Positions 27,692-37,595 of a DNA stretch of 59,150 nucleotides are shown piece by piece; the stretch's first letter is position 1, and the number at the start of each line of letters is the position of its first letter. Source of the DNA: Rhizobiales bacterium 64-17 (GTDB lineage: Bacteria; Pseudomonadota; Alphaproteobacteria; Rhizobiales; Xanthobacteraceae); contig MKWA01000022.1 of the NCBI GenBank assembly GCA_001899285.1, positions 247,074 to 306,223 on the forward strand, read 5' to 3'. The notes beneath the pieces are model-generated. The model was not told the origin of the DNA. It made no database searches and saw only the letters and a list, made by a program, of their open reading frames with translations. The translations under genes and the position numbers were made by a program.

Positions 27692-28918
27692 TCACTCGGC
27701 GGCGCTCAATTTGCGCGGCAGCGGCGAGGGGATGACGTCGGCTGACGGCGCTTCATCGAACTCCAGCCCCTCGATCCGCGTCGCGCGCTTCTCGATCCGC
27801 CCGGCGGAGGTGAGGATATCGTCGATGTCCTTGCCGGTCTGGCCGAAATGCTGCTGCAGTTTGCGCACCCGCTCGCCGAGCAGGCGCACGTCCTTCATCA
27901 TGTTGCCGACTTCGCTGCGGATCTGCTCCGCCGCCTCGCGCATCTGCGCATCCTTGCGAATCTGCTTGATCACCTGGATCGCCATCACCATCAGGGTCGG
28001 TGAGACGATCATCACCCGCGCGCGCTGCGCCCGCTGCACCACGTCCTCGAACCGCTCGTGCAGCTCGGCATAGACCGATTCCGAGGGGATGAACATCAAC
28101 GCGATGTCCTGCGTCTCGCCCGGCAGCAGATATTTGCCGGCGATGTCGCCCACGTGCTTGTTGATGTCCTGGCGCACGCGCTGCATGGCCTGCTTGCGCT
28201 CGTCCTCGGTCGCTGCACCGCGCAGGTCATTGACCGCTTCCAGCGGGAATTTCGCGTCGATGATCAGCGGGCCGGCATCGGGCAGGAACACCGCGCAGTC
28301 CGGCCGCGTGTTGTTCGACAGCGTGTGCTGGAACGCATAGGCGCCCTTCGGCAATACGTCGGCGATGATCGCCTCAAGCTGAGCCTGGCCGAATGCGCCG
28401 CGCGTCTGCTTGTTGGACAGCACGCCCTGCAACGCGCCGACCTGCGCGGCGAGATCGGGAATGGTCTTCTGCGACAGATCGGCGATGGTCTTCTGCGCTG
28501 TGTCGATCACCGCCAGCCGCTCGTTGAGCTTCTGCAGGTTCTCGACGGTGTTCTTCGTCGTGCTCTGGATCGACTGGCCGAGATTGAGCGTCACCGCATC
28601 GAGCCGCTCGTTGACAGTCCGCGCCAGCTCCGCCTGCCGCGCCGATAGCGCCTCCTGCATCGCGTGCATCCGGCCGGCGGCTTCCGCCTGCAGCCGCTGG
28701 ATATCGACCATGCGCAGGTCGATCTCCTCCGTACGCAGTGCCTGCGTGATCGCATCCACGCCGCGGCGCCTGCCGCCGCGCGCCACCAGCACGGCGATCA
28801 CCGTCAGCACGATCAGCACCAGCACGAACCCGGCGACCAGCAGGGCGGCGAGGCTGATCGGCACATCGCCGATGAGGAAGACGGGATCGGACATTGTGTG
28901 AGTCATCGTGCCGGACAT
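27692..28918 (-). CDS. rmuC: DNA recombination protein RmuC
   Basis: A 408-aa protein with an N-terminal membrane helix (LAALLVAGFVLVLIVLTVIAVLV), a long coiled coil (about residues 45-150) and the RmuC nuclease-like domain (about 165-340). The motifs TRPDCAVFLPDAGPLIIDAKFPLEA and DIALMFIPSESVYAELHE are visible. RmuC limits recombination between inverted repeats. Methionines at positions 5 and 9 are alternative starts. AAGG lies four bases before ATG 28918. It diverges from def. Confidence 0.92.
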   Translation of the reverse strand: MSGTMTHTMSDPVFLIGDVPISLAALLVAGFVLVLIVLTVIAVLVARGGRRRGVDAITQALRTEEIDLRMVDIQRLQAEAAGRMHAMQEALSARQAELARTVNERLDAVTLNLGQSIQSTTKNTVENLQKLNERLAVIDTAQKTIADLSQKTIPDLAAQVGALQGVLSNKQTRGAFGQAQLEAIIADVLPKGAYAFQHTLSNNTRPDCAVFLPDAGPLIIDAKFPLEAVNDLRGAATEDERKQAMQRVRQDINKHVGDIAGKYLLPGETQDIALMFIPSESVYAELHERFEDVVQRAQRARVMIVSPTLMVMAIQVIKQIRKDAQMREAAEQIRSEVGNMMKDVRLLGERVRKLQQHFGQTGKDIDDILTSAGRIEKRATRIEGLEFDEAPSADVIPSPLPRKLSAAE

Positions 28919-29066
28919 GAGACCTTTTATCGCGATTCGGGCGAATGGAACAAAAAGGGAACATTAGCCGAGCCAGGCCACCGGCTCAAGTCGTGGAAGG
29001 GCGCGGGAGCAAGGTTCGGCAAGGTTCGGATTGACCGGTCCAGCTCAAATCCTTACATCGCCGCGC

Positions 29067-29618
29067 ATGGCCATTCGCGACATTCTCTCCATTCCCGACA
29101 AGAAGCTCCGTCTCGTCTCCGAGCCCATCAAGGCGTTCGACGGCGATTTGAAGGCGCTGATCGAGGACATGTTCGAGACCATGTACGAGGCGCCGGGCAT
29201 CGGCCTCGCGGCGATCCAGATCGGCGTGCCGCTGCGCGTCATCACCATGGACCTCGCCAAGAAGGACGATCCGAAAGAGCCGCAAGTCTTCATCAATGCC
29301 GAAGTCGTCTGGAGCTCCGAGGACAAGAGCACCTACGAGGAAGGCTGCCTGTCGATCCCGGAATACTACGAGGAGGTCGAGCGGCCGGCTGCGGTGACGG
29401 TCAGATATCTGGATCGCGACGGCAAGCCGCGAGAGGTCGAGGCGACCGGACTGCTGGCGACCTGCCTTCAGCATGAGATCGACCACACCAACGGCGTGCT
29501 GTTCATCGACCACATCTCCAAGCTCAAGCGCGACCGGGTGATGAAGAAGTTCACCAAGGCCGCGAAGCGCGACGGCCATCCACATCCGGCGCGGGAGAAA
29601 AAGGCGAACGTCGTCTGA
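29067..29618 (+). CDS. def: Peptide deformylase
   Basis: A 183-aa iron/zinc peptidase that removes the formyl group from new proteins. All three motifs are present: [10 protein letters not shown] (about residues 46-55), EEGCLSIP with the metal-binding Cys, and QHEIDHTNG with both metal-binding His and the catalytic Glu. ATG 29067 is chosen over the upstream frame start because MAIRDIL is the family N-terminus. The stop overlaps the fmt ATG. Confidence 0.97.
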   Translation: MAIRDILSIPDKKLRLVSEPIKAFDGDLKALIEDMFETMYEAPGIGLAAIQIGVPLRVITMDLAKKDDPKEPQVFINAEVVWSSEDKSTYEEGCLSIPEYYEEVERPAAVTVRYLDRDGKPREVEATGLLATCLQHEIDHTNGVLFIDHISKLKRDRVMKKFTKAAKRDGHPHPAREKKANVV

Positions 29619-30544
29619 TGCGCCTCATCTTCATGGGGACGCCGGACTTCGCGGTTCCAACCTTGATGGAGATCGCCGGTCGCGGTCATGAGGTCGTGGC
29701 GGTCTACACGCGCGCGCCGAAGCCGAAGGGCCGCGGCATGGACATGCAGGAGACGCCGGTGGCGCGCGCCGCGCACGCGCTCGGCATTCCCGTCTATACG
29801 CCGGTGACGCTGAAGACCGAGGAAGCCCAATCGGCCTTTCTGGCGCTGGTGCGCGACAACGCGGTCGATGCGGCGGTGGTCGTCGCTTACGGCATGATCC
29901 TGCCGAAAGCCGTGCTCGATGCGCCGCCGCTCGGCTGCTTCAACGTGCACGCTTCGCTGCTGCCGCGCTGGCGCGGCGCCGCGCCGATCCATCGTGCGGT
30001 GATGGCGGGCGACACCGAAACCGGCGTCACCATCATGAAGATGGATGAAGGTCTCGACACCGGCGACATGGTGCTGATCGACCGCATGCCGATCGGCCCC
30101 GACGCGACCACCGGGCAGTTGCACGATGCGCTGGCGCGGCTCGGAGCCGATCTGATGGTGCGGGCGCTCGGCGCGCTGGAGCGCGGCACGCTGACGGCGA
30201 CGCCGCAGCCGGTTGACGGCGTCACCTATGCGGCGAAGCTCACCAACGCCGAAACGCGGATTGACTGGGGCAAGCCGGCGCGCGCGGTGCATGATCATAT
30301 CCGCGGCCTCTCGCCGTTTCCCGGCGCGTGGTTCGATCTTGGCGGCGTGCGGGTGAAGGTGCTGCGCGCGGCGCTGGCTGACGGCAGCAACACGCCCGGC
30401 ACGGTGCTCGACGATGTGCTGACGATCGCCTGCGGCGACGGCGCGGTGCGGCTGCTCAATGTCCAGCGCGCCGGCAAGCAGCCGATGAGCGCGGAGGATT
30501 TCCTGCGCGGCAATTCCGTGTCGGCTGGTGCGCGGCTCTCATGA
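29618..30544 (+). CDS. fmt: Methionyl-tRNA formyltransferase
   Basis: A 308-aa enzyme that formylates initiator Met-tRNA with 10-formyl-THF. The N-terminal [15 protein letters not shown] is typical. The catalytic region has [16 protein letters not shown] (Asn, His) and the Asp in [17 protein letters not shown]. The C-terminal domain (about 205-308) binds tRNA. The start overlaps the def stop by one base, pairing formylation and deformylation in one operon. Confidence 0.97.
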   Translation: MRLIFMGTPDFAVPTLMEIAGRGHEVVAVYTRAPKPKGRGMDMQETPVARAAHALGIPVYTPVTLKTEEAQSAFLALVRDNAVDAAVVVAYGMILPKAVLDAPPLGCFNVHASLLPRWRGAAPIHRAVMAGDTETGVTIMKMDEGLDTGDMVLIDRMPIGPDATTGQLHDALARLGADLMVRALGALERGTLTATPQPVDGVTYAAKLTNAETRIDWGKPARAVHDHIRGLSPFPGAWFDLGGVRVKVLRAALADGSNTPGTVLDDVLTIACGDGAVRLLNVQRAGKQPMSAEDFLRGNSVSAGARLS

Positions 30545-31056
30545 CCCGCGCCGATGTGGTCATCCGGCCGGAGCAGCGCGGTGATCATGCCGAGATTGCG
30601 GCGCTCCTGACGGCGGCGTTCGATGGTCCCGCTGAAGCCGATCTTGTGATGCGGCTGCGCGACGACAACGACATAGCTCTCGCGCTGTTGGCGGTCGCAA
30701 ACGGCGGCGAAATTGTCGGCCATATCGCCTGTCCGCGCTTGCAACTGGTGCAGGCTGAACGGCGCATTCCGGTTGTCGGCGTGGCGCCGCTTGCTGTTGC
30801 TCCCGCACGTCAACGCAGCGGAATCGGAGGCGCGCTGATGGCCGCGAGTCTCGAACGGCTGCGGCAACAGGGAGAGGCGCTGGTGTTCGTGCTCGGCGAT
30901 CCCGCTTACTATACGCGCTTCGGATTGAGCCTGGCTGTGGCTGAACCGTTCGCCAGCGACTATGCGGGGCCTCACTTCATGGCTCTGGCTTTGCGCCCGG
31001 ATGCTCCCGCGAGCGGACGTTTGGTCTATCCACGTGCGTTCTCCGATTTGGGCTGA
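30541..31056 (+). CDS. GNAT family N-acetyltransferase
   Basis: A 171-aa acetyltransferase of the YhbS-like group. The acetyl-CoA loop is visible as [22 protein letters not shown] (pattern V-x-P-x-R-Q-x-x-G-I-G, about residues 89-105), followed by [16 protein letters not shown], which marks YhbS relatives. Substrate unknown. It overlaps fmt by 4 bp (ATGA) and precedes truA by 3 bp, so it is part of the def-fmt-truA operon. Confidence 0.88.
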   Translation: MTRADVVIRPEQRGDHAEIAALLTAAFDGPAEADLVMRLRDDNDIALALLAVANGGEIVGHIACPRLQLVQAERRIPVVGVAPLAVAPARQRSGIGGALMAASLERLRQQGEALVFVLGDPAYYTRFGLSLAVAEPFASDYAGPHFMALALRPDAPASGRLVYPRAFSDLG

Positions 31057-31059
31057 TCC

Positions 31060-31803
31060 ATGCCGCGCTACAAGCTCATCATCGAATATCACGGCGCGCC
31101 GTTTCTCGGCTGGCAGATCCAGGCCGAGGGGCTGACCGTGCAGGGCGCGCTGACCGAGGCGGTGTTCGCACTCACCGGCGAGAAAGCATCGGTCAACGGC
31201 GCCGGCCGGACCGACGCCGGCGTGCATGCGCGCGGACAGGTGGCGCATATCGATCTGAGCAAGGAGTGGCGGACCGATGTGCTGCGCGACGGGCTGACCG
31301 CGAAGCTGCGGCCGCATCCGGTGGCCGTGCTCGCGGCGGAAGCCGTGTCGGACGATTACGATGCGCGGTTCTCGGCGGTGAAGCGGCATTATCTCTATCG
31401 CATCATCACCCGGCGTCCGGACCTGACCTTGGAAGCTGGTCTCGCGTGGCGCTGGCCGCGCTGGCTCGACGAGAAAGCGATGCATGCCGCCGCACAGGAA
31501 CTTGTCGGCAAGCACGACTTCACCACGTTCCGCAGCACCGAGTGTCAGGCGAAATCGCCGGTGAAGACGCTCGATCGCCTCGATGTCCGGCGCGAGGGCG
31601 ACAATGTTTTCATCGAAGCGTCGGCGCGGTCTTTTCTGCATAATCAGGTGCGCTCGATGGTTGGCTCGCTGTTATGGGTGGGGGACGGGCGGTGGACCGC
31701 CGCGGATATCCGCGCGGCGCTTGAGGCCCGCGACCGCACCGCCTGCGGTCCGGTGGCGCCGCCGGACGGCCTCTACCTGATGCGCGTCGACTACACGAAA
31801 TAG
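31060..31803 (+). CDS. truA: tRNA pseudouridine(38-40) synthase TruA
   Basis: A 247-aa pseudouridine synthase. The catalytic Asp is in [17 protein letters not shown] (about residue 52), and the RHYLYRI and [12 protein letters not shown] stretches (about 110 and 189) match TruA. It modifies positions 38-40 of tRNA anticodon arms. It is the last gene of the plus-strand operon. Its end overlaps the convergent dapE end by 13 bp. Confidence 0.96.
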   Translation: MPRYKLIIEYHGAPFLGWQIQAEGLTVQGALTEAVFALTGEKASVNGAGRTDAGVHARGQVAHIDLSKEWRTDVLRDGLTAKLRPHPVAVLAAEAVSDDYDARFSAVKRHYLYRIITRRPDLTLEAGLAWRWPRWLDEKAMHAAAQELVGKHDFTTFRSTECQAKSPVKTLDRLDVRREGDNVFIEASARSFLHNQVRSMVGSLLWVGDGRWTAADIRAALEARDRTACGPVAPPDGLYLMRVDYTK

Positions 31804-32960
31804 TCGTCGAGAATCTTGCGGTAGATTTTCGTCAGCGCCGTGAGATCGGCGACCGGCACGCGCTCATCGGTCTGGTGCATGGTCTGGCCGACGAGACCGA
31901 ATTCCACCACCTGGCAATAATCCTTGATGAAGCGCGCGTCCGACGTGCCGCCGGTGGTCGAGAGCGTCGGACGGCGGCCGGTCACGGCCTCCACCGCATT
32001 GACCACCACATCGGTGAACGGTCCCGGCGCGGTGAGGAACACCGCGGCGTTGGACGGCTCGAACTCGAACCGGAATTTGATCGTGCCGCCCGCCGCCTTC
32101 TCGGCGCGCTGCTGCAAGAGCGCCTTCAGCGAATCGAGCGTGTGGCAGTCGTTGAAGCGGATGTTGAAGCGTGCCCGCGCCTCGCCGGGAATCAGGTTGA
32201 CGGTCTTGTTGCCGACATCGACCGAGGTGAATTCGAGATTCGACGGCTGGAAATGCGCGCTGCCGCTGTCGAGCGGCTCGGCATTCATGGCGGCGAGGAT
32301 GGTGACGAGGCCGCGCACCGGATTGTCGGCGCGCTGCGGATAGGCGACGTGACCCTGCTTGCCGATGACGATCAGGGTGCCGTTGAGCGAACCACGCCGG
32401 CCGATCTTGATGGTGTCGCCCAGCGTCTCCTGGTTGCTCGGCTCGCCGAGCACGCAGTGGTCGAACGTTTCGCCGCGCGCGTTCACCCAGTCGAGCAGCT
32501 TCGGCGTGCCGTTGATGGCGACGCTCTCCTCGTCGCCGGTGATCAGGAACGAGATCGAGCCGGTGCCGTCGGTGCGGGGCTTGCCACCGTGCGCGGCGAG
32601 ATAATCGAGCACCGCGGCGACCTTGCAGGCGATGCCGCCCTTCATGTCCACCGCGCCGCGGCCGTAGAGTTCGCCGCCGGCAACGTCGCCGCCGAACGGC
32701 GGATGCGACCAGCCGGTCTCGTCGCCGGCCGGAACGACATCGGTATGGCCGGCGAACATCAGATGCGGGCCTTGCGTGCCGATCCGCGCATAGAAGTTCT
32801 CCACGTCGGGCGTACCCGGCGTTGAGAACGTCATGCGATGCACGGTGAAGCCGGCGCCGCCGAGGACGCGCTCCAGATAGGCGAGCGCGCCGCCTTCCGC
32901 CGGCGTCACCGACGGACAGCGGATTAGATCAGCGGTGATGGCGACGGGATCGGCGGCCAT
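31791..32960 (-). CDS. dapE: Succinyl-diaminopimelate desuccinylase
   Basis: A 389-aa M20 metallohydrolase of the lysine/DAP path. Metal ligands are seen in [13 protein letters not shown] (His), [10 protein letters not shown] (Asp), [11 protein letters not shown] (Glu pair) and, near the C-terminus, [15 protein letters not shown] (His). It converts N-succinyl-LL-DAP to LL-DAP. ATG 32960 is used; the longer frame runs into dapD. It follows dapD by 10 bp, an operon of two successive steps. Confidence 0.96.
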   Translation of the reverse strand: MAADPVAITADLIRCPSVTPAEGGALAYLERVLGGAGFTVHRMTFSTPGTPDVENFYARIGTQGPHLMFAGHTDVVPAGDETGWSHPPFGGDVAGGELYGRGAVDMKGGIACKVAAVLDYLAAHGGKPRTDGTGSISFLITGDEESVAINGTPKLLDWVNARGETFDHCVLGEPSNQETLGDTIKIGRRGSLNGTLIVIGKQGHVAYPQRADNPVRGLVTILAAMNAEPLDSGSAHFQPSNLEFTSVDVGNKTVNLIPGEARARFNIRFNDCHTLDSLKALLQQRAEKAAGGTIKFRFEFEPSNAAVFLTAPGPFTDVVVNAVEAVTGRRPTLSTTGGTSDARFIKDYCQVVEFGLVGQTMHQTDERVPVADLTALTKIYRKILDDYFV

Positions 32961-32970
32961 GGTCGGTCGA

Positions 32971-33804
32971 TCAATCCCGCAGCAGTTCGTTGATTGAGGT
33001 CTTCGAGCGTGTGCGCTCATCGACGCGCTTGACGATCACGGCGCAATAGAGGTTCGGGCCTGCGCTGCTGCCCGGCAGGGTGCCGGACACGACTACGGAG
33101 TAGGGCGGCACTTCGCCGTAGAAGATCTTGCCGGTGGCGCGATCGACGATCTTGGTGGACTGGCCGATGAACACGCCCATGCCGAGCACCGAGCCTTCGC
33201 GAACGATCACGCCTTCGACGACTTCGGAGCGCGCGCCGATAAAGCAGTTGTCCTCGATGATCACCGGGCCGGCCTGCACCGGCTCCAGCACGCCGCCGAT
33301 GCCGACGCCGCCGGACAGATGCACGTTCTTGCCGATCTGCGCGCAGGAGCCGACGGTCGCCCAGGTGTCCACCATCGTATTCGCGCCAACATGCGCGCCG
33401 AGATTGACGAAGGACGGCATCAGCACCGCGCCCGGCGCGATGAAGGCGGAGCGGCGCACCACGGCGCCCGGCACCGCACGGAAGCCGGCCTTGCGGAATT
33501 TCGCCGCGGTCCAGCCCTTCATCTTGGAATCGACCTTGTCCCACCACACGGCCTTACCGGGACCGCCGGCGATCACGCCCATGTCGTTGAGGCGGAACGA
33601 CAGCAGCACGGCCTTCTTGAGCCACTGATTGACGGTCCACGAGCCGTCCGCCTGCTTCTCGGCGACGCGGGCCTCGCCGCTGTCGAGCAGGGTGAGCGCG
33701 GTTTCCACCGCCTTGCGCACCGGGCCCTTGGTCTTGAGGCCGATGCCGTCGCGCTTCTCGAACGCGGCGTCGATGGTGGCGGCAAGCTTGGAAAGGTCAG
33801 CCAT
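32971..33804 (-). CDS. dapD: Tetrahydrodipicolinate N-succinyltransferase
   Basis: A 277-aa left-handed beta-helix acyltransferase. Hexapeptide repeats run from about residue 115 to 230 ([37 protein letters not shown]), with the DapD mark [16 protein letters not shown]. It makes N-succinyl-2-amino-6-oxopimelate for DAP and lysine. It lies upstream of dapE on the same strand. Confidence 0.96.
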   Translation of the reverse strand: MADLSKLAATIDAAFEKRDGIGLKTKGPVRKAVETALTLLDSGEARVAEKQADGSWTVNQWLKKAVLLSFRLNDMGVIAGGPGKAVWWDKVDSKMKGWTAAKFRKAGFRAVPGAVVRRSAFIAPGAVLMPSFVNLGAHVGANTMVDTWATVGSCAQIGKNVHLSGGVGIGGVLEPVQAGPVIIEDNCFIGARSEVVEGVIVREGSVLGMGVFIGQSTKIVDRATGKIFYGEVPPYSVVVSGTLPGSSAGPNLYCAVIVKRVDERTRSKTSINELLRD

Positions 33805-33866
33805 GAAAATCCCCTGAAAGTCGCTGTGTTGTCTGTTCGCGCTCTAGTGAAGTCAAGGTGATCAAC

Positions 33867-34571
33867 CTATGCGGAGCGGCGCTCGGTGATGCGGGTGAGG
33901 AAATCGACCAGATTCTCGGTGAGATGGTCGATATGCGGCGCGTCCTGGCCTTCCAGTTCCCAGGTCTCGCGCAAGACGACGCGCTCGCCTTCCGGCACCA
34001 CCAGCACGGTGGTCATGCCGAGCGCATGCGGCACTTCGAGATTGCGTGAAAGATCCTCGAACATCGCGGCCTTGGTCGCATCGACGCCGTGGCGGGCGAG
34101 GAAGCGGTCGTAGCTCAGTTGCGAGGGCTTGGGCTCCAGCTCACCGGCGACGATGTCGAACACGTCCTCGAACCGGTGGTCGATCTCCAGCCGCTTCATC
34201 ACGTTTTCGGCGTGGCGGCGCGTGCCGTTGGTGAAGATCAGCTTGCGGCCGGGCAGTTGCTCGAGCGCGTCGCCGAGCGCCGGATTGGGCGTCAGCGGCG
34301 AGTGGTCGATCTTGTGCACGTAGTCGAGATAGTCGTCGGGCGACATGCCGTGCTCGGCGATCAGCCCGCGCATGGTGGTGCCGTAGCGCCGGTAATAGTC
34401 CTTCTGCAGCCTGAACGCCTCCTCGGGCGAGATGCTCAGATAGTTCGACACGTAGCTGCGGATCCGCTCGTCCACCTGCTGCCAGAGGTTGAGGTGATGC
34501 GGATACAGCGTGTTGTCGAGGTCAAACACCCAGGTCTCGACGTGATCGAAGCGGCGCGGCGTGTCTTTCAA
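33867..34571 (-). CDS. HAD-family pyrimidine 5'-nucleotidase
   Basis: A 234-aa haloacid dehalogenase-like hydrolase. Motif I is VFDLDNTLYPH (about residues 15-25, nucleophile Asp plus acid/base Asp), motif II is KLIFTNGTRRHAENVM, and motif IV is AAMFEDLSRNLEVPHALGM. The PHHLNLWQQVDERI stretch is typical of the pyrimidine 5'-nucleotidase (SDT1-like) group. It lies between dapD and argB on the same strand. Substrate is inferred. Confidence 0.88.
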   Translation of the reverse strand: MKDTPRRFDHVETWVFDLDNTLYPHHLNLWQQVDERIRSYVSNYLSISPEEAFRLQKDYYRRYGTTMRGLIAEHGMSPDDYLDYVHKIDHSPLTPNPALGDALEQLPGRKLIFTNGTRRHAENVMKRLEIDHRFEDVFDIVAGELEPKPSQLSYDRFLARHGVDATKAAMFEDLSRNLEVPHALGMTTVLVVPEGERVVLRETWELEGQDAPHIDHLTENLVDFLTRITERRSA

Positions 34572-34610
34572 GAGTCAAAAATCCTTAGTCTATATCGTCC
34601 CTCTCTCCTC

Positions 34611-34676
34611 CGTTCGTCCCCGCGAAAGCGGGGACCCACTCTTAAGCGTGGATTCCCGCTTTCGCGGGAATGAACG
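34611..34676. repeat. REP-like double hairpin between argB and the HAD gene
   Basis: Two perfect 8-bp hairpins with four-base loops stand side by side: GTCCCCGC/GCGGGGAC (34616-34635) and ATTCCCGC/GCGGGAAT (34652-34671). Outer arms CGTTC and GAACG (34611-34615 and 34672-34676) enclose them. This nested symmetry is the layout of dispersed REP/BIME-type elements common in Bradyrhizobium relatives. It may also act as a terminator after argB. Confidence 0.6.
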
Positions 34677-34691
34677 GAACAAGGTGACTCA

Positions 34692-35588
34692 TCACCGGTG
34701 AATCAGCGTGCCGGCGCCGGCATCGGTGAGCAGTTCGACTAGCACCGCGTGCGGCACCTTGCCGTCCATGATGACGACGCCTTCGACGCCGGCTTCGAGC
34801 GCGTAGATGCAGGTCTCGACCTTCGGAATCATGCCGCCGGAAATGGTGCCGTCGGCGATCAGCCGGCGGATATCGGCGACCGACATTTCCGGGATGAGCT
34901 TCTTCGACTTGTCGAGCACGCCCGGCACGTCGGTGAGCAGCAGCAGGCGCTTGGCCTTCAGCGCGCCGGCGATGGCGCCGGCGAAGGTGTCGGCGTTGAC
35001 GTTGAACGTGCCGCCCGAGGCCGAGGTCGCGACCGGCGCCAGCACCGGGATCATTTCGCGGCCGAGCATCTGCTGCAGCAGCGATACGTCCACCTTGTCC
35101 GGCTCGCCGACGAAGCCGAGGTCCACCACCTTCTCGATGTTGGAATCCGGATCGACCACGGTGCGCGACACCTTCTTCGCCACCACCATGTTGCCGTCCT
35201 TGCCGCACAGACCGAGCGCCTTGCCGCCGGCGGCGTTGATGTAGCCGACGATCTGCTTGTTGATGGAGCCGGCGAGCACCATCTCGACGATCTCGACGGT
35301 GGCGGCGTCGGTGATGCGCAGGCCGGCGGCGAATTCCGACTTGATGCCGAGCTTGGTCAGCATCGACTGGATCTGCGGGCCGCCGCCGTGCACCACGACC
35401 GGGTTGATGGCGGTCTGTTCCAGCAGCACCACGTCGCGGGCGAATTCGCGCGCCATGGCCTCGTCGCCCATGGCATGGCCGCCGTATTTGATGACGATGG
35501 TTTCCTCGTCGTAGCGCTGCATGTGCGGCAGCGCCTCGGACAGAACCTGGGCTTGTTCCTGCGGGCTGATTTTCGGCAACTGGGTCAT
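34692..35588 (-). CDS. argB: Acetylglutamate kinase
   Basis: A 298-aa amino-acid kinase for step two of arginine synthesis. The ATP and substrate loops are seen in [11 protein letters not shown] (about residues 31-41), VVHGGGPQI and, near the end, [18 protein letters not shown]. The length fits the Arg-sensitive hexameric class, but feedback control cannot be read directly. A GC-rich non-coding stretch follows upstream of its start. Confidence 0.96.
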   Translation of the reverse strand: MTQLPKISPQEQAQVLSEALPHMQRYDEETIVIKYGGHAMGDEAMAREFARDVVLLEQTAINPVVVHGGGPQIQSMLTKLGIKSEFAAGLRITDAATVEIVEMVLAGSINKQIVGYINAAGGKALGLCGKDGNMVVAKKVSRTVVDPDSNIEKVVDLGFVGEPDKVDVSLLQQMLGREMIPVLAPVATSASGGTFNVNADTFAGAIAGALKAKRLLLLTDVPGVLDKSKKLIPEMSVADIRRLIADGTISGGMIPKVETCIYALEAGVEGVVIMDGKVPHAVLVELLTDAGAGTLIHR

Positions 35589-35649
35589 GTCGGTCTCCGG
35601 GGCGCCGCCGTTCTAGCCGAGGCGGGATGGCGCGACAATGCGGGGATTT

Positions 35650-36180
35650 TGGTGGATTCTCGTCGTAAAGGCGCGCAAATGCGCCCCTGTTCTTTGCGGC
35701 GCGGGGACGCCGGAAGCTTTTTCCTTCCCTCATCTCATTGATGAGGGGGGACGGAGCGCCGCGAAGCGCAACGTCTTAGCCACCGCTCACACGTCACCGC
35801 GTGAACGGAGCGCATCTCTCCCGCCAGAGAGAGACACGCGCGCCTTGCGGCGCTCCACCCAGCCAAGCTTGCGCAGGCTGGGCTTTGTCATGGGCGGCGA
35901 TTTCGCTCCCCGGGACCGTGCTTCCGGGGCGCGGACAGATGGAGTTGTCGATCCTTGCGGGATCGGACCCCACCGGTTCCCGCGGGCTTTGGCCCGCGTT
36001 CGTCCTACCCCGTCCAGCCCTTGCGGGCGGCCCCACTTAGTTGGGGCGGACGGCAAACCCAGGGCGTCCCGGACGCACGGGTGCGAACCGTGCGCGCGGG
36101 CGCCGCAATTCCTGCTCCACCATCAAGACGCCTCTAGATGACGCCCCTCGACGAGCAGGACAGACATAGGATTATAGGCA
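35650..36180. other. Hairpin-dense non-coding region upstream of argB
   Basis: No supported gene lies from 35589 to 36396. From about 35700 to 36140 the sequence is packed with short self-complementary pieces: CCCTCATCTCATTGATGAGGG (35728-35748, one base longer than shown as stem plus loop), CCCAGCCAAGC against GCAGGCTGGG near 35858-35882, and GGATCGG-type pairs. Open frames on both strands have no domain and low complexity. It may be a dispersed repeat or a structured RNA. I recall similar stretches in Bradyrhizobium relatives but cannot verify it. Confidence 0.4.
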
Positions 36181-36220
36181 TATAGGAAGAAAGTCAAGTG
36201 GCGGAATATGCCTCTCTCCG

Positions 36221-36366
36221 AGCCTCATGGTGAGGAGCCCGGCGAAGCCGGGCGTCTCGAACCAAAGCGATCCGTCAGGATCGCGCTAGCAAACATGAGC
36301 GGGCGTCCTGCTGTGGCCGCCTCGCCCTTCGAGACGGCCGCTGCGCGGCCTCCTCAGGGTGAGGCG
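36221..36366. repeat. Composite short-hairpin repeat
   Basis: This 146-base stretch strings together small hairpins: CCTCATGGTGAGG (36223-36235), CCCGGCGAAGCCGGG (36238-36252), CGATCCGTCAGGATCG (36269-36284), GGCCGCTGCGCGGCC (36336-36350) and CCTCAGGGTGAGG (36352-36364). The two end hairpins are near copies of one another. The make-up matches dispersed palindromic repeats of this bacterial group. Confidence 0.55.
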
Positions 36367-36396
36367 GGTTAACTGGTTCACTTTCCAGCTACTCCC

Positions 36397-37332
36397 TCAC
36401 GGCGCGAGTGCGACCTGCGGGCCGTCCGCCGTTTCGACACGCACATAGCGCGCGCCGGTGAGGCGGTTGCGGCCGCTGGTGACCGTGACCAGTTCGTCGA
36501 GCGATGCCTGGCGCACGTCTTCCGGCGGGCGCGACAAGTAAAGCTCGGCGTGGATCATGCCGTCGGCTTCGAATCCGGACGGGTCGATGCCGAGCCGCGC
36601 CAGCGTGCTGACGGTGTTTTCCATCTCCTCCTGATCGCGGAAGCGGCGTTGCACGAACGTCGCGCTGGCGAGCCGCTCGGTGACGAGGCCGTGCGCCTGC
36701 ATCACCTTCTCGAATCCGTTGTAGGAGAACATGCGCAGCACGAAGGAGATGACCCATGGCCGGCGGGACATCGTGTTCAGAAGCTGCGTGTAAGTCTTCT
36801 CGGACACATAGCCGATGCAGCCGGTGGACAGGATCACGTCGGCGCTGCCGGCGACCTTCGCCTGCGCGGCGGTGATGCGATCCTGCTCCAGATTGGCGAC
36901 GATACCATCCTGCAGGAGGCCGACCTGCTTTGCATAGTTGACGGCCTTGCCGGAGATGTCGAGGCCGATGAAATCGGCCGCGCCGATATCGGGCCAGGAC
37001 TCGAAGAAATTCTTGTCCAGCGTCATCAACTCGTCAGGTGAGACCGCGGCCATGTCGGCCGACGCATAGCGCCGGCGCAGCAGATCGACGTTCACCGGAA
37101 AGCGATGCACCGCCGCATTGATGCCGTATGAGCAGCCGACGTCGAGCACGCGTGGGCGGCGATCATGGATTTTGCTGTAGGCGGTGAGGATTTGCCGGAC
37201 CACCGGATCGGCGAGATCCGGGATGATGTAGTCGAGCGCGCCGAGGATCGAGAAATAGGCGCGCGGGTCCGGCATGACGTAGATGTCGTCGAAGTTCGCT
37301 TTCGATGCGTTGATCGCAGAAAAATCTTTCAA
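36397..37332 (-). CDS. Class I SAM-dependent methyltransferase
   Basis: A protein of about 311 aa with a Rossmann methyltransferase domain. Motif I is RVLDVGCSYGINAAVH (about residues 58-73), and ADFIGLDISGKAVNYAKQVGLL provides the acidic residue of motif II. The acceptor substrate is unknown. The start is uncertain: no ATG precedes the conserved LKDFSAINASKANFDD. TTG 37332 is chosen because GGGGGA lies eight bases upstream; the open frame continues to 37422. It stands alone between non-coding stretches. Confidence 0.75.
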   Translation of the reverse strand: MKDFSAINASKANFDDIYVMPDPRAYFSILGALDYIIPDLADPVVRQILTAYSKIHDRRPRVLDVGCSYGINAAVHRFPVNVDLLRRRYASADMAAVSPDELMTLDKNFFESWPDIGAADFIGLDISGKAVNYAKQVGLLQDGIVANLEQDRITAAQAKVAGSADVILSTGCIGYVSEKTYTQLLNTMSRRPWVISFVLRMFSYNGFEKVMQAHGLVTERLASATFVQRRFRDQEEMENTVSTLARLGIDPSGFEADGMIHAELYLSRPPEDVRQASLDELVTVTSGRNRLTGARYVRVETADGPQVALAP

Positions 37333-37595
37333 TAGCCCAGTCCCCCATGGTGAGTGGTGTGTGGTTGCCCCGTCGATTGTTGTGATGCGTGGCACCCTAA
37401 CGGCATCAACCGTGTGACACAACCTTCAATTCCGCGCGCAAATTCGCATCGTTTGCGCTCTGCGCGCGAACAAACAGCGATCATGGCGCGATCGAGCAGG
37501 CGCGCGATTCGCGCATGCGATCATGCGCAAGGCGCTTTGCGTGATGTGTCGCGAAGACGGAGAGCGAGCGGTCGTGGGCTTGTTGTCGTTGCGCG

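Noticed and set aside
35787-36056. Open frames on both strands in the hairpin-rich region (also 35638-36141 plus)
   Set aside because: Low-complexity text with no domain or ribosome site; the hairpin structure explains the sequence better than coding.
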